Positions 1-8,739 of a stretch of DNA of 64,000 nt are shown here, piece by piece (the stretch's first letter is position 1; every line of letters starts with the position of its first letter). Below the pieces are notes generated by a model. The model made no database searches. It had not been told where the DNA came from and saw only the letters and a list, made by a program, of their open reading frames with translations. The translations under genes were made by a program, and so were the position numbers. The DNA lies in NCBI GenBank assembly GCA_009929855.1, contig RZZN01000002.1, forward strand, positions 1-64,000, written 5' to 3'. Origin of the DNA: Gammaproteobacteria bacterium. GTDB taxonomy: Bacteria; Pseudomonadota; Gammaproteobacteria; Chromatiales; Chromatiaceae.

Positions 1-2
1 GG

Positions 3-266
3 CCCGGGAATGTACGCGAGCTTCAGCACACACTCGAGCGCGCCTGCATCCTGGGGCGGGGTGAACGGCTCGCCCTGAATGACACCCCGGATGCGCCGGT
101 GCAAACGGGTCTCAAGGCACAGGCCCAAGCGAGCGAGCGCGCGGCCATCGAGGCCGCGCTGTCCGAGCAGGGTTTCAGCATGACCGCAACTGCCGCGCGG
201 CTCGGTATCAGCCGCAAGACACTCTGGCAGAAGATGAAGCGTTATGGCGTCAAACGCCTGCGGTGA
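3..266 (+). CDS. Sigma-54-dependent response regulator, C-terminal fragment (5' end outside window)
   Basis: The reading frame is open from the left edge to a TGA stop, giving 87 residues. It starts with the GNVREL motif near the end of the AAA+ domain of NtrC-type activators and closes with a Fis-type helix-turn-helix (ATAARLGISRKTLWQKMKRY). Such proteins drive sigma-54 RNA polymerase by ATP hydrolysis, and rpoN is present further along this window. The receiver and most of the AAA+ domain lie outside, so the signal and targets cannot be named. The ORF track shows only antisense shadows here. It converges on the Crp/Fnr gene. Confidence 0.9.
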   Translation, partial: PGNVRELQHTLERACILGRGERLALNDTPDAPVQTGLKAQAQASERAAIEAALSEQGFSMTATAARLGISRKTLWQKMKRYGVKRLR

Positions 267-333
267 GGGTACGGGAGGTCGCCTCGGGTGAGGCAGGACG
301 CGCCGACGGCATGATCATGATTAAGATTAGGAT

Positions 334-948
334 TCAGTCGGCCAATGCGCCGATCAGTCTGAGTGAATCGCGCGAGCGCTCCAGGATGCCTTCGTCGGTC
401 AACTCGCGCAGCACGCGATAGAGTGTCTCAGGCTCTAGGGCAAGCTCTTCGGCAAGCTCGACCAAGGGCATCGTCAACGGCACGGTCGCTTCCGGGCCGC
501 CTTCGCATACCAACAGGTGGATGACTCGGTCGCGGGCGCGTTTCAGCCGAACACGCTCATAGCGCGAGCATTGGCGACGAGCATTGGCCGCCATGGCTAA
601 TGCAAATGCGCGGGCAAAATTGCCGCCAGCGTCAAAGGCGTCGAGCACAGCCTTTGCGGGTAATTGAGTCACCCGTGTCTCGGTGGTGGCGAAGGCGTCA
701 CAGACATAAGACTCAGCCGCTAGAGCGGATTCGGCGAAGAATTCGCCAGCTGTCGCCTGGATCATGACGGACTGGCTACCATGACTCAAGGTGCGCACTG
801 CCTTGAGCCGCCCGCGTTGAACGAAATAGATGGCCTCGACCGGGCAGCCTTGAGAGAACAGGCGTTCTCCTTTGCTCAGCACACGATCGCGCGCGAGATC
901 GAGCAGAGGCCGGGGAATGAAGTCTGGCAGGCTCTGATCCTGTCTCAT
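334..948 (-). CDS. Crp/Fnr-family transcriptional regulator
   Basis: This 204-residue protein has a cyclic-nucleotide-binding-type beta-roll at about residues 15-120 and a C-terminal winged helix (LVELAEELALEPETLYRVL) at about 155-200. It lacks the N-terminal cysteine cluster that binds an Fe-S cluster in Fnr, so direct oxygen sensing of that kind is unlikely. Its ATG overlaps the stop of the upstream HAMP-domain gene in an ATGA junction, so the two are probably translationally coupled and may work in one pathway. The effector is unknown. It could be read simply as a Crp-like global or local regulator. Confidence 0.88.
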   Translation of the reverse strand: MRQDQSLPDFIPRPLLDLARDRVLSKGERLFSQGCPVEAIYFVQRGRLKAVRTLSHGSQSVMIQATAGEFFAESALAAESYVCDAFATTETRVTQLPAKAVLDAFDAGGNFARAFALAMAANARRQCSRYERVRLKRARDRVIHLLVCEGGPEATVPLTMPLVELAEELALEPETLYRVLRELTDEGILERSRDSLRLIGALAD

Positions 949-2633
949 GGTGTCGCCGCGGATGCTGAGTGTGCGTCGATGACGCTGAGCAGGCTGGCGA
1001 TCTCGGCCGCGGCCGTGCGCAGGGCCTTCGCGTCATCGGGGGTCAGGCGTCCGCGCTGCTCGTGCCCGACCTGCTCGGCGAGCTCCTCGATGGTCTGCGC
1101 ATGCTGCTGCATCTGTCCGTTGATGGCATTGAGCTGCTGGAGCTGGGCGAGGAGCGCCGTGCGCAGCTCGGCGACGGCCTCGGTCTGCTCGGCAGACGTG
1201 GTGCCCGTGTTGAGATCACGCAGCGCGATCGCCTCCTGCATCGAGCTGCGCCACCAGTGATAGAAGTTCGCGCGATGGTCGGCCAGGGTATTGAGCGCGA
1301 TCCCCATGGCATTGATCTCGTCGCGTCCAGCGGGATCGACCGCGATCCGCTCGCTGGGATTGCGATGGGTGAGCTCTTCGAGCAGACCGGCCATGGTGCG
1401 CACCGGACGCACGATGCGGGTGATGATCATGACCGCGAGCAGGACACTGAGCAGGGCCGCGCCAAGCGCGATCATGAGACTGAGTCGAGCACGCTCGGCC
1501 GAGGTCGCGCTAATGAGCGCGCTGGTCTCGGCCATGCGCTCGTGGGCCCGCTCCAGATTGGTCTCGACGAGCGGGGTGATCAGTGCCCTGGCGGCGTCCA
1601 TTTCGAGGGTCAGTGCCGCGATCAGACGATCCTGCTCGACAAGCGCAAGAAAGTCGTGCTCGTAGGTCTCGAGCAGGCCGGCAAGCACGGCCTTGTCCGC
1701 GGGCGAGATCAGCGAGTCTTGGATCTGGCCGCGGATCCCGGCGGCAAGCTGCTGGACCATGGGCACATAGGTCGCTTCCTCGCCACGCAACAGATAATCC
1801 TTCTCGCGCCGGCGCATCTCCAGGATCAGGGTCTCGATGAAAGGGACATAGTGGGCGTTCAGGATCGACTCGAAGCGGTGTGCGGCATCGCGAAACTCGC
1901 CCTTCCCGCCGGCCGGATCCTCCCCGGCCAGGATGCGTTCGGCGTAGAGGGTGAAGGCTGAACGATAGGTCTCGAGCTCGCCCGCGAGCTGCTCCTGGAC
2001 CGACTCGGGCAGCTCGGAGGCGGCGACCGTCGCCGCCAGCTCGTCGAGCAGGGTCTCGACCTTGGTCTGATACTCGGCCTCACGACGCAGCGCAAGATCC
2101 TTCTCGCCGCGTCGCACCTGCAGCAGCAGCAGATAGGGACGGTCGACCTGATAGTCGCGCGAGCGCTCCTGCAGCTCATGCACGGCCCGGCGGAAGGCCC
2201 CCTGCAGACCCGAAACCTCGTCCAGACCCTTGGTCTCCCAAGCGGCCACGATGGCATCGAAACGCGCGATGAATTCGTTCGTGCGGGCCTGGATGGCGGC
2301 GGCGGTGAGGCGTGACTCCTCATCGATCGCGGCCAGCGCGCCGGCCCGCTCGAGCAGTTGCTCGGCCTGGCTGCGGGTCTCCTCGGCATAGGCCGGATCG
2401 CGCGTCAAGATGAAGCGTTCCTGTGCGCCACGCATCGCGGCCAGCCGACTCTCGATCTCGAAGGCCTTGACCAGCCGCGCACCGACCACCTCGCTCAGCT
2501 TGGTGAAATCGGTCGTGACCCCGCGCAGATTGAGGTCGTAGTAGCCGATGACACCGAGCAGGATCAGCCCGACCAGGCCAAAGCCGAGTCCGATCTTCTC
2601 GCCGACGCGCAACCTGGTTGCCAATCTGGTCAT
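945..2633 (-). CDS. HAMP-domain transmembrane sensor without kinase or methyl-accepting output domain
   Basis: The protein has 562 residues from the chosen start. A first membrane helix lies at about 8-32, a long all-helical periplasmic region at about 33-380 resembles two repeated helical bundles (HBM-like), a second membrane helix lies at about 382-406, and a HAMP domain (IVRPVRTMAGLLEEL) spans about 407-460. The last 100 residues are coiled-coil, and no methyl-accepting, kinase or cyclase domain follows. ATG 2633 is chosen over 2660 because GGAGG sits five bases upstream on the minus strand. Its stop overlaps the crp-type start. It may be a partner of a separate kinase or chemoreceptor array, but that is inference. 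Confidence 0.8.
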   Translation of the reverse strand: MTRLATRLRVGEKIGLGFGLVGLILLGVIGYYDLNLRGVTTDFTKLSEVVGARLVKAFEIESRLAAMRGAQERFILTRDPAYAEETRSQAEQLLERAGALAAIDEESRLTAAAIQARTNEFIARFDAIVAAWETKGLDEVSGLQGAFRRAVHELQERSRDYQVDRPYLLLLQVRRGEKDLALRREAEYQTKVETLLDELAATVAASELPESVQEQLAGELETYRSAFTLYAERILAGEDPAGGKGEFRDAAHRFESILNAHYVPFIETLILEMRRREKDYLLRGEEATYVPMVQQLAAGIRGQIQDSLISPADKAVLAGLLETYEHDFLALVEQDRLIAALTLEMDAARALITPLVETNLERAHERMAETSALISATSAERARLSLMIALGAALLSVLLAVMIITRIVRPVRTMAGLLEELTHRNPSERIAVDPAGRDEINAMGIALNTLADHRANFYHWWRSSMQEAIALRDLNTGTTSAEQTEAVAELRTALLAQLQQLNAINGQMQQHAQTIEELAEQVGHEQRGRLTPDDAKALRTAAAEIASLLSVIDAHSASAATP

Positions 2634-2753
2634 TCGAGCCTCCGGTTCAGCCGCGTTCATTGTCCTGCACGGATCATCAGAAATCGTCGCAAACCGATCG
2701 AGGTTGAGTATAACCTCTGTCTCCTGCCCCGATCACAGGCGCATCGTGCTTGT

Positions 2754-3995
2754 TCAGCTCCCGACCGTCGCCGGCGTGGTCTGTTCGACCTCGGGCAGGC
2801 GCCAGGAGAGCAGGAAGGCGGCCAGGACGAAACCGGCCGACCACCAAAGACAGCCCTCCAGCCCCTGGGTCTGATAGACCAGTCCCGAGAGCACGGTCCC
2901 GGCGAGCCGACCGCCGGCGTTGGCCATGTAATAGAAGCCGACATTGAGCGAGACCTTCTCGAAGTCCGAATAGGCCAGGATCAGATAGGAGTGCAGCGCC
3001 GAGTTGATGGCGAAGAAGACCCCGAAGAGGATCAGACCGACGATCAGCACCAGGCTCGGTGACCAGTCCTGACCAAGCGCAAGCGCGATCCCGACCGGCA
3101 TCACCAAGAGCGCCAGGGCCCAGATCCGCGCACTGCGCCCGCCTGGGCCGCTCACCCGCGCGCCGCGGTCACGACCGCGGCTCAGACGCAGGAGCTGCGG
3201 GGCAGCGGCCTGCACCAGGCCATAGCCGATCACCCAGAGCGCCATGAAGCTGCCCACCTGGGTATAGCTCCACTCGAGCACCGCGACCAGGAACACCGGC
3301 AGCCCGACCACGAACCAGACATCGCGTGCGCCGAACAAAAAGAAGCGCGCGGCCGAGAGCCAGTTGATCGCCGGGGTGTTGGAGAAGACCTGGGTGAATT
3401 TCGGCTTGCTCGCCATGCGTCCGACCCCGGTGGGTAGGACGATGGCCGTGACGATCAGCACCACCAAGAGCATCCCGGCCAGCACGGCCAAGGCCCCGCG
3501 AAAGCCGATCAGCTCGAGCAGGAGCGCACCGACGAAGAAGCCCGCGCCCTTGAGCGCGTTCTTCGAGCCGGTCAGGATGGCGACATATTTGAAGAGTCGC
3601 GACTCTCCGCCGGCCCCGACCAGTGTCTTGACACTCGCCTTGGCCGACATCTTGTTGAGATCCTTGGCGATTCCCGACAGGGCCTGGGCCAGCATCACAT
3701 AGGCCACGGTCAGCCAGGCATCGGGAACGGTCAGCATGGCCAGCGCCACCACCTGTAGGCCCATGCCGATGTGCATGGTCAGGTTCAGCCCGATCCGCGC
3801 CCCCAGCCAGCCGCCGACCAGATTGGTGACGATGCCGAAGACCTCGTAGAAGAGAAACAGCATCGCCACCTCGAATGGCGAGAAGCCGAGCAGGTGGAAA
3901 TAGAGCACCACCAGCATGCGGATGGCCCCGTCGGTGATGGTGAAGGCCCAATAACCGGCGGTGACGGTGAGATAGTTGCGGGTGTTGGTGTCCAT
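2754..3995 (-). CDS. arsJ: Organoarsenical efflux MFS transporter ArsJ
   Basis: This is a 413-residue polytopic membrane protein of the major facilitator type with roughly ten to twelve hydrophobic segments. The N-terminus (NYLTVTAGYWAFTITDGAIRM) and the central SGIAKDLNKMSAKASVK segment are those I recognise from ArsJ. ArsJ exports 1-arseno-3-phosphoglycerate, the unstable product made when GAPDH uses arsenate instead of phosphate, and so confers arsenate resistance. The gene immediately upstream encodes a GAPDH, which is the diagnostic partner. It is probably transcribed with it from the palindrome-bearing promoter near 5.23 kb. Confidence 0.9.
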   Translation of the reverse strand: MDTNTRNYLTVTAGYWAFTITDGAIRMLVVLYFHLLGFSPFEVAMLFLFYEVFGIVTNLVGGWLGARIGLNLTMHIGMGLQVVALAMLTVPDAWLTVAYVMLAQALSGIAKDLNKMSAKASVKTLVGAGGESRLFKYVAILTGSKNALKGAGFFVGALLLELIGFRGALAVLAGMLLVVLIVTAIVLPTGVGRMASKPKFTQVFSNTPAINWLSAARFFLFGARDVWFVVGLPVFLVAVLEWSYTQVGSFMALWVIGYGLVQAAAPQLLRLSRGRDRGARVSGPGGRSARIWALALLVMPVGIALALGQDWSPSLVLIVGLILFGVFFAINSALHSYLILAYSDFEKVSLNVGFYYMANAGGRLAGTVLSGLVYQTQGLEGCLWWSAGFVLAAFLLSWRLPEVEQTTPATVGS

Positions 3996-4111
3996 GGCTT
4001 CTGGTGAGACTCTGGTCGAGTGTGAGCGATCGGTGGCTCAAGCTCGGTCATTCCTGGGCATCGCCGCGGGGAGCGCCGCGGCCACGCCAGGACACCGAGC
4101 GCGTCGGATGG

Positions 4112-5119
4112 TCAGGGATGAGTCTGCGCGCCGACCATCCGCACGATCTCCATCATGCGATTCACATAGCCCCACTCGTTGTCGTACCAGGCCAGGATCT
4201 TCACCTGGGTGCCGTCCACGACCATGGTCGAGAGCGCATCGATGATGGAGGAGCGCGGATCGTCCTTGAAATCGACCGAGACCAGCGGACGCTCCTCGTA
4301 GCCCAGGATCCCGGCCAGCTCGCCCTCGGCCGCGGCCTGCAGATAGCCATTGACCTCCTCGACCGTCACCGCCCGCGCGGCCTCGAAGACGAAATCGGTC
4401 AGCGAGGCATTGAGCAAGGGCACCCGCACCGCCAGACCGTTGAGCTTGCCGGTCAGCTCGGGGAAGATCTTGGTGATGGCCTTCGCCGATCCGGTGGTGG
4501 TCGGGATCAGCGACTGTCCGCAGGCCCGCGCGCGGCGCAGATCCTTGTGACCCAGATCCAGGATGCGCTGGGTGTTGGTGATATCGTGGATGGTGGTCAT
4601 GGTGCCGTGCCGGATGCCGATGCACTCGTGCATGACCTTCACTACCGGGGCCAGACAGTTGGTGGTGCAGGAGGCGGCGGTGACCAACCGATGCGTGGCG
4701 GGGTCATAGCGGTCATGGTTCACGCCATAGACGATATCGAGCGCGCCCGCGGTGGGGGCGGCGACCACCACGCGCTTGACCCCCTGCTCGAAATAGGACT
4801 CGAGTGTCTCGGGCTTCTTGTGGTTCTTGCCGGTCGACTCGATGACCACATCACAGTCCGACCAATCAGTGTCGGCCAGATTCGGGTTGCGACTGTAGGC
4901 GATGGTCTGACCATCGATCTCGATCCGGTCATCGGCACCTGAGCACTCGGGGCCCCAACGACCATGCACAGAGTCGAATTTCAGCAGATGGGCCGAGCCC
5001 GCGGCATCGGCCGCGATCTCGTTCACACGGACGAATTCAAAGCCCTCCCAACCCCAGGCCGCGCGCAGCCCGAGCCGTCCCATGCGACCAAAACCGTTGA
5101 TTCCAATACGTATCTTCAT
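4112..5119 (-). CDS. ArsJ-associated glyceraldehyde-3-phosphate dehydrogenase
   Basis: The 335-residue product is of normal GAPDH length. It carries the NAD-binding start INGFGRMGR and the active-site motif SCTTNC with the catalytic cysteine at about 151. The ORF track begins 20 residues upstream at 5179; ATG 5119 is preferred because the family starts [12 protein letters not shown] and a GGGGGA ribosome-binding site sits just before it. In the arsJ context the enzyme is known to make 1-arseno-3-phosphoglycerate from glyceraldehyde 3-phosphate and arsenate for export. It is probably not the main glycolytic or Calvin-cycle copy. The gap to arsJ is 116 bases. Confidence 0.92.
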   Translation of the reverse strand: MKIRIGINGFGRMGRLGLRAAWGWEGFEFVRVNEIAADAAGSAHLLKFDSVHGRWGPECSGADDRIEIDGQTIAYSRNPNLADTDWSDCDVVIESTGKNHKKPETLESYFEQGVKRVVVAAPTAGALDIVYGVNHDRYDPATHRLVTAASCTTNCLAPVVKVMHECIGIRHGTMTTIHDITNTQRILDLGHKDLRRARACGQSLIPTTTGSAKAITKIFPELTGKLNGLAVRVPLLNASLTDFVFEAARAVTVEEVNGYLQAAAEGELAGILGYEERPLVSVDFKDDPRSSIIDALSTMVVDGTQVKILAWYDNEWGYVNRMMEIVRMVGAQTHP

Positions 5120-5223
5120 CTTCGTCCCCCGCAGAGTCATGGTGATTTCGATCCTTCTGGCGACGCGATGCTTGCGCATGCGAGCGCTCGCCGCCCCATC
5201 CTCGGATGCCTGGGCACGACGAC

Positions 5224-5245
5224 TATATACGATAATTCGTATATA
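5224..5245. promoter_or_regulatory. 22-bp perfect palindrome, candidate ArsR-type operator of the GAPDH-arsJ unit
   Basis: TATATACGA and TCGTATATA are exact reverse complements separated by TAAT. The AT-rich site stands out from its GC-rich surroundings and lies about 105 bases upstream of the GAPDH start. ArsR/SmtB repressors bind AT-rich 12-2-12-like dyads of this kind. No arsR gene is seen nearby, so the cognate repressor would act from elsewhere. The assignment to ArsR is inference. Confidence 0.6.
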
Positions 5246-5246
5246 T

Positions 5247-5665
5247 GGCTAGGCCTATCACCTGAGGGTTGTGATCCCCGGCGCACTGAATGGATCTCCA
5301 ATCGGACCTTCACCCGATTGTCAGCGCCATGATCAACGCACCAGGCCCTGACCTTAGGCGATCTTGGCTCTGAAGACCGGTTCGGTGGAACCGATGGGGG
5401 CGGTGAGCTGGCTTGACCAATCGCAGGGCGTCTGATGGCCCGCGCGGGATAGAATGACAATGATTGCAGACCCGCCATGACCCATACGGCCGAGCGCGCG
5501 TTTGGTCGCCTGATGCGGTTTGGTCATCTGATGCGCCTATCCTGCTCCCGGGGCGATGAGCGTGCCTGCTGGTCGCGGTCATGCCGTGCTCGATCAGGAT
5601 GATCCCGCGCCGCATCCCGATTCACTGTCGCCCCGACCTTTGCCAACCCAATCGAGATCTTACTG
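5247..5665. other. Intergenic region between the ars unit and the CoA-disulfide reductase gene
   Basis: About 420 bases separate the divergent genes. The ORFs listed here (for example 5310-5615 minus) match no family I recognise and lack convincing ribosome-binding sites. The stretch probably holds the promoter of the downstream oxidoreductase. I see no RNA gene in it. Confidence 0.5.
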
Positions 5666-7426
5666 ATGGAAACCATGTTCCAGCCGTCTTCCGTTCAAGC
5701 CGAGACCGAGCCGACGATCCTGATCGTCGGCGGGGTCGCGGGAGGCGCATCCGCCGCGGCTCGTGCGCGTCGTGTCAACGAGCGGGCCCGGATCATCCTG
5801 TTCGAGCGTGACGCCCATGTCTCCTTCGCCAACTGCGGCCTACCCTATGTGATCGGCGGTGAGATCACCGAACGTGACAAGCTCTTGATCGCCACGCCCG
5901 AGCTGTTTCGCGAGCGTTTTCGCATCGAGGCGCGCATTCGGCACGAGGTGATCGCGATCGACCGGGTGGCCAAGCGGGTCACGGTCAAGGACCATGCGAC
6001 CGATCGGCTCTACGATGAGTCCTATGACAAGCTCATCCTCTCGCCCGGTGCGACGCCGATCGTGCCCGCGGTGGCGGGGGTCACAGCGCCCGGTGTCTTC
6101 ACGCTGCGCAACATCGAGGACATGGATCGGATCATGACGGGGCTAGCGCAGGCGCGCCAAGCGGTCGTGGTGGGTGCTGGCTATATCGGTCTGGAGATGG
6201 CCGAGCAGCTCTCGCATCGAGGTCTGGAGGTCACGCTGGTCGAGCTGCAGAGCCAGATCATGCCGTTCTTCGATCCTGAGATTGCCGAGCCGCTCCATCG
6301 CGAGATCGAGCGCAATGGGGTGCGTTTGGAGCTCGGTCGTGGCCTGGCGAGCATCGAGACCGCCGGCGGCGGGGTGAGCGGTGTGGTCCTGAGCGATGGG
6401 AAACGGCTCGCCGCCGATCTGGTCCTGCTCAGCGTGGGGGTGCGTCCGAACGTGTCGCTGGCGGCCGATGCGGGTCTGCGGATCGGCGCCAGTGGTGGGA
6501 TCGCGACCGACGACTTCATGCGCACCTCCGATCCAGACATCTATGCCGTCGGCGATGCCGCCGAGTATGTCTTCGGGCCGACCGGTGAGCACTTGCGCGT
6601 CCCGCTCGCCGGGATCGCCAATCGTACCGGGCGCCTGGCGGGCCAGCATGCCGCGACCGGCTCGGCGCGCCCCGCCCCAGCCGCCTGGGGGACCGCGGTG
6701 GTCCGGGCCTTCGGGTATGCCGCTGGGATCGTGGGTCTGTCGTTGCGCGCGGCTCGCGCCGCCGGTCTCCCCGCTCGCGCGGCGCACGTCGTCTCCTATC
6801 ATCATGCCAGCTACTATCCGGGTGCGGCCCCGCTCGCGGTCAAGCTGGTCTACGAGGATGGCACGGGGCGCGTGCTCGGCGCCCAATGCGTCGGCGCCGC
6901 GGGGGTGGACAAGCGCCTCGATGTGATCGCTACGCTCATGCATCTGCGCGGCTGCATCGATGATCTCGCCGGCCTGGACCTGGCCTATGCGCCGCCCTTC
7001 GGGTCGGCCAAGGATCCATTGCACATGGCCGCCTTCGCGGCCCAGAACGATCTCGACGGGCTCTCGCGCTTGATTCAGCCTGCCGAGGATCTGTCGGCGT
7101 ATCAGGTCGTGGATGTCCGAGAGCCCGCGGAGCTGCTCGAGCTGCCACTCTCGCAGGCCCCGCATGCCAAGAACATTCGGCTCGACGAGTTGCGCGACCG
7201 TTTGCATGAGCTCGATCCCAGCCGGCCCACCGTGGTCTCCTGCCGCAGCGGTCAACGCGCCTATTTCGCGCTGCGCATCTTGGCCCAGAACGGGTTCGGC
7301 GAGCTCTACAACCTCTCGGGCGCGGCGGCGATGCGTGATTTCGCGCTCTATCGCAAGAGCGGTGCTGCCACCGAGACCCAGGTGGAGCTGCCGCGTCCGG
7401 AGCATCTGGTCGATCGCGCGCGCTAG
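5666..7426 (+). CDS. FAD-dependent CoA-disulfide/persulfide reductase with C-terminal rhodanese domain
   Basis: The 586-residue protein has an FAD-binding motif (ILIVGGVAGGASAAAR) at 18-33, the redox-active SFANCGLPY with Cys57, an NAD-binding VVVGAGYIGLEMAE, a dimerisation domain, and a rhodanese domain with the active loop CRSGQRAY (Cys526). Single-cysteine reductases of this CoADR-Rhd architecture reduce CoA disulfide, CoA persulfide or polysulfide with NAD(P)H. That would suit sulfane-sulfur metabolism in a sulfur bacterium. NADH oxidase annotation is a common alternative for the family. An in-frame ATG at 5675 is a possible alternative start. Confidence 0.88.
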   Translation: METMFQPSSVQAETEPTILIVGGVAGGASAAARARRVNERARIILFERDAHVSFANCGLPYVIGGEITERDKLLIATPELFRERFRIEARIRHEVIAIDRVAKRVTVKDHATDRLYDESYDKLILSPGATPIVPAVAGVTAPGVFTLRNIEDMDRIMTGLAQARQAVVVGAGYIGLEMAEQLSHRGLEVTLVELQSQIMPFFDPEIAEPLHREIERNGVRLELGRGLASIETAGGGVSGVVLSDGKRLAADLVLLSVGVRPNVSLAADAGLRIGASGGIATDDFMRTSDPDIYAVGDAAEYVFGPTGEHLRVPLAGIANRTGRLAGQHAATGSARPAPAAWGTAVVRAFGYAAGIVGLSLRAARAAGLPARAAHVVSYHHASYYPGAAPLAVKLVYEDGTGRVLGAQCVGAAGVDKRLDVIATLMHLRGCIDDLAGLDLAYAPPFGSAKDPLHMAAFAAQNDLDGLSRLIQPAEDLSAYQVVDVREPAELLELPLSQAPHAKNIRLDELRDRLHELDPSRPTVVSCRSGQRAYFALRILAQNGFGELYNLSGAAAMRDFALYRKSGAATETQVELPRPEHLVDRAR

Positions 7427-7493
7427 GCCGGCGTAGCGGCTGATCGGGTGGCCCCCGCTCGGTCTCGGGTTGGGGTCTCGCGCATTTGCGTCC

Positions 7494-7533
7494 AACCGGC
7501 CTTTGCGGTTCAAATTCGGCCTGGTTCGAACCA
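7494..7533 (+). promoter_or_regulatory. Dyad-rich leader directly upstream of alanine dehydrogenase
   Basis: Two small inverted repeats lie here: AACCG-GCCTTTG-CGGTT and the 12-bp palindrome TGGTTCGAACCA. The latter ends just before the AGAGG ribosome-binding site. They could be an operator or a small RNA structure controlling ald. No function is established. Confidence 0.3.
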
Positions 7534-7548
7534 CAGAGGATGCATTCG

Positions 7549-8667
7549 GTGATAGTTGGGGTACCAAAAGAGATCAAGACCGGCGAGTTTCGTGTCGGCA
7601 TGACGCCCGCGGGCGCGAGTGAATTCGTCGCACGCGGCCATCGTGTCTTGGTCGAGCGGGGGGCAGGCGAGGGCTCGGCGTTCAGCGACCAGGACTACCG
7701 TGACGCTGGCGCTGAGCTGATCGCGACACCAGCCGAGGTCTTCGAGCGCGCCGAGCTGCTCATCAAGGTCAAGGAGCCGCAGCCGGTCGAGATCGACCGT
7801 CTGCGCCCTGGACAGATCCTGTTCACCTATCTGCATCTCGCGCCCGATCGGCCGCAGATCGAGGGTCTGATGCGCGCGCGCGCGGTCTGTATCGGCTATG
7901 AAACGGTGGAGCGGGCAGACCACAGTCTACCCTTGCTTGCGCCCATGTCGAAGGTTGCCGGACGCATGGCCACTCAGGTCGGCGCGGTGTATCTGGAGAA
8001 GTCATCGGGTGGACGCGGTGTCTTGCTCGGTGGCGTCCCAGGGGTGCTGCCCGCCAAGGTCGTGGTGCTCGGGGGCGGCGTGGTCGGGACCCATGCGGCA
8101 TCCATCGCGGTCGGCATGGGCGCGGATGTCACCATCCTGGACACCGATCTGGATCGTCTATCCTATCTTGATGAGATCTGGGGGAGTCGTCTGCACACGC
8201 TCTATTCGAGCCGGCACAACATCGTTCGGATCGTGACCGAGGCCGACCTCATCATCGGCGCCGTGCTGCTGCCAGGGGCCAAGGCGCCTTGGCTCGTCAC
8301 GCGCGAGATGTTGCCGACCATGAAGAAGGGCGCGGTGATCGTGGATGTCTCGGTCGATCAAGGGGGGTGTGTCGAGACGACCCGCCCCACGACCCACGCC
8401 GATCCGGTCTTCTTCGTCGAGGGTGTGCTGCATTACGGCGTCTCCAACATGCCGGGGGCGGTTCCCATCACCTCGACGTTGGCCTTGACCAACGCGACCT
8501 TGAGCTATGCGCTGGCGATCGCCGACAAGGGCTGGCGACAGGCGGTGATGGATGACGAGGCGCTGGCCAAGGGGGTGAACCTGCTCGATGGTCAGATCAC
8601 CTCCAAACCGGTCGCGGACGCACACGGTCTGGCCTATCAGCCACTGGCCGAGATGATCGGCGCCTAG
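7549..8667 (+). CDS. ald: Alanine dehydrogenase
   Basis: The product has 372 residues, the usual length. It begins [16 protein letters not shown], contains the substrate-binding YLHLA segment and the NAD-binding [16 protein letters not shown], and ends with the conserved SNMPGAVP region. It interconverts L-alanine and pyruvate plus ammonium with NAD(H), in the cytoplasm. The ORF track starts at 7486, but GTG 7549 is preferred: it gives the canonical N-terminus and AGAGG lies nine bases upstream. ATG 7540 is the alternative. The gene is preceded by a dyad-rich leader. Confidence 0.93.
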   Translation: MIVGVPKEIKTGEFRVGMTPAGASEFVARGHRVLVERGAGEGSAFSDQDYRDAGAELIATPAEVFERAELLIKVKEPQPVEIDRLRPGQILFTYLHLAPDRPQIEGLMRARAVCIGYETVERADHSLPLLAPMSKVAGRMATQVGAVYLEKSSGGRGVLLGGVPGVLPAKVVVLGGGVVGTHAASIAVGMGADVTILDTDLDRLSYLDEIWGSRLHTLYSSRHNIVRIVTEADLIIGAVLLPGAKAPWLVTREMLPTMKKGAVIVDVSVDQGGCVETTRPTTHADPVFFVEGVLHYGVSNMPGAVPITSTLALTNATLSYALAIADKGWRQAVMDDEALAKGVNLLDGQITSKPVADAHGLAYQPLAEMIGA

Positions 8668-8689
8668 CCGGCGAGTGGGCGTCGGCCGG

Positions 8690-8713
8690 CACCCTGCTGG
8701 GCGTGTTTTTGGC
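8690..8713 (+). terminator. Possible Rho-independent terminator after ald
   Basis: A short hairpin with one bulge (CACCC-TGCT-GGGCGTG) is followed by TTTTT, 23 bases after the ald stop and in the gap to the convergent purD. The outer arms GGCACCC and GGGTGCC could extend the fold. The stem is weak, so this is tentative. Confidence 0.4.
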
Positions 8714-8739
8714 GTGTCCGGCCGGGTGCCCCGCTCTGA

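Noticed and set aside
281-294. GCCTC-GGGT-GAGGC hairpin as a terminator for the left-edge gene
   Set aside because: The stem is only five pairs and has no U-run; it is too weak to list as a terminator.
969-1961. 330-residue plus-strand ORF
   Set aside because: Shadow of the HAMP sensor gene. It has no ribosome-binding site or family match and is broken by the organisation of the two overlapping minus-strand genes.
5310-5615. 101-residue minus-strand ORF in the ars/oxidoreductase gap
   Set aside because: Composition is unlike a real protein (many His, Arg, Ser), no ribosome-binding site is evident, and no family match is seen.
7522-7533. tRNA T-arm-like GGTTCGAACC sequence
   Set aside because: The palindrome lies directly before the ald ribosome-binding site, and no acceptor stem, anticodon arm or D-arm can be fitted around it.
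6143-7567. 474-residue minus-strand ORF opposite the CoADR-rhodanese gene
   Set aside because: It is an antisense shadow. The plus-strand frame has clear FAD, NAD and rhodanese motifs, while this one has no recognisable domain and is rich in Arg, Gly and His as expected for GC-rich shadows.
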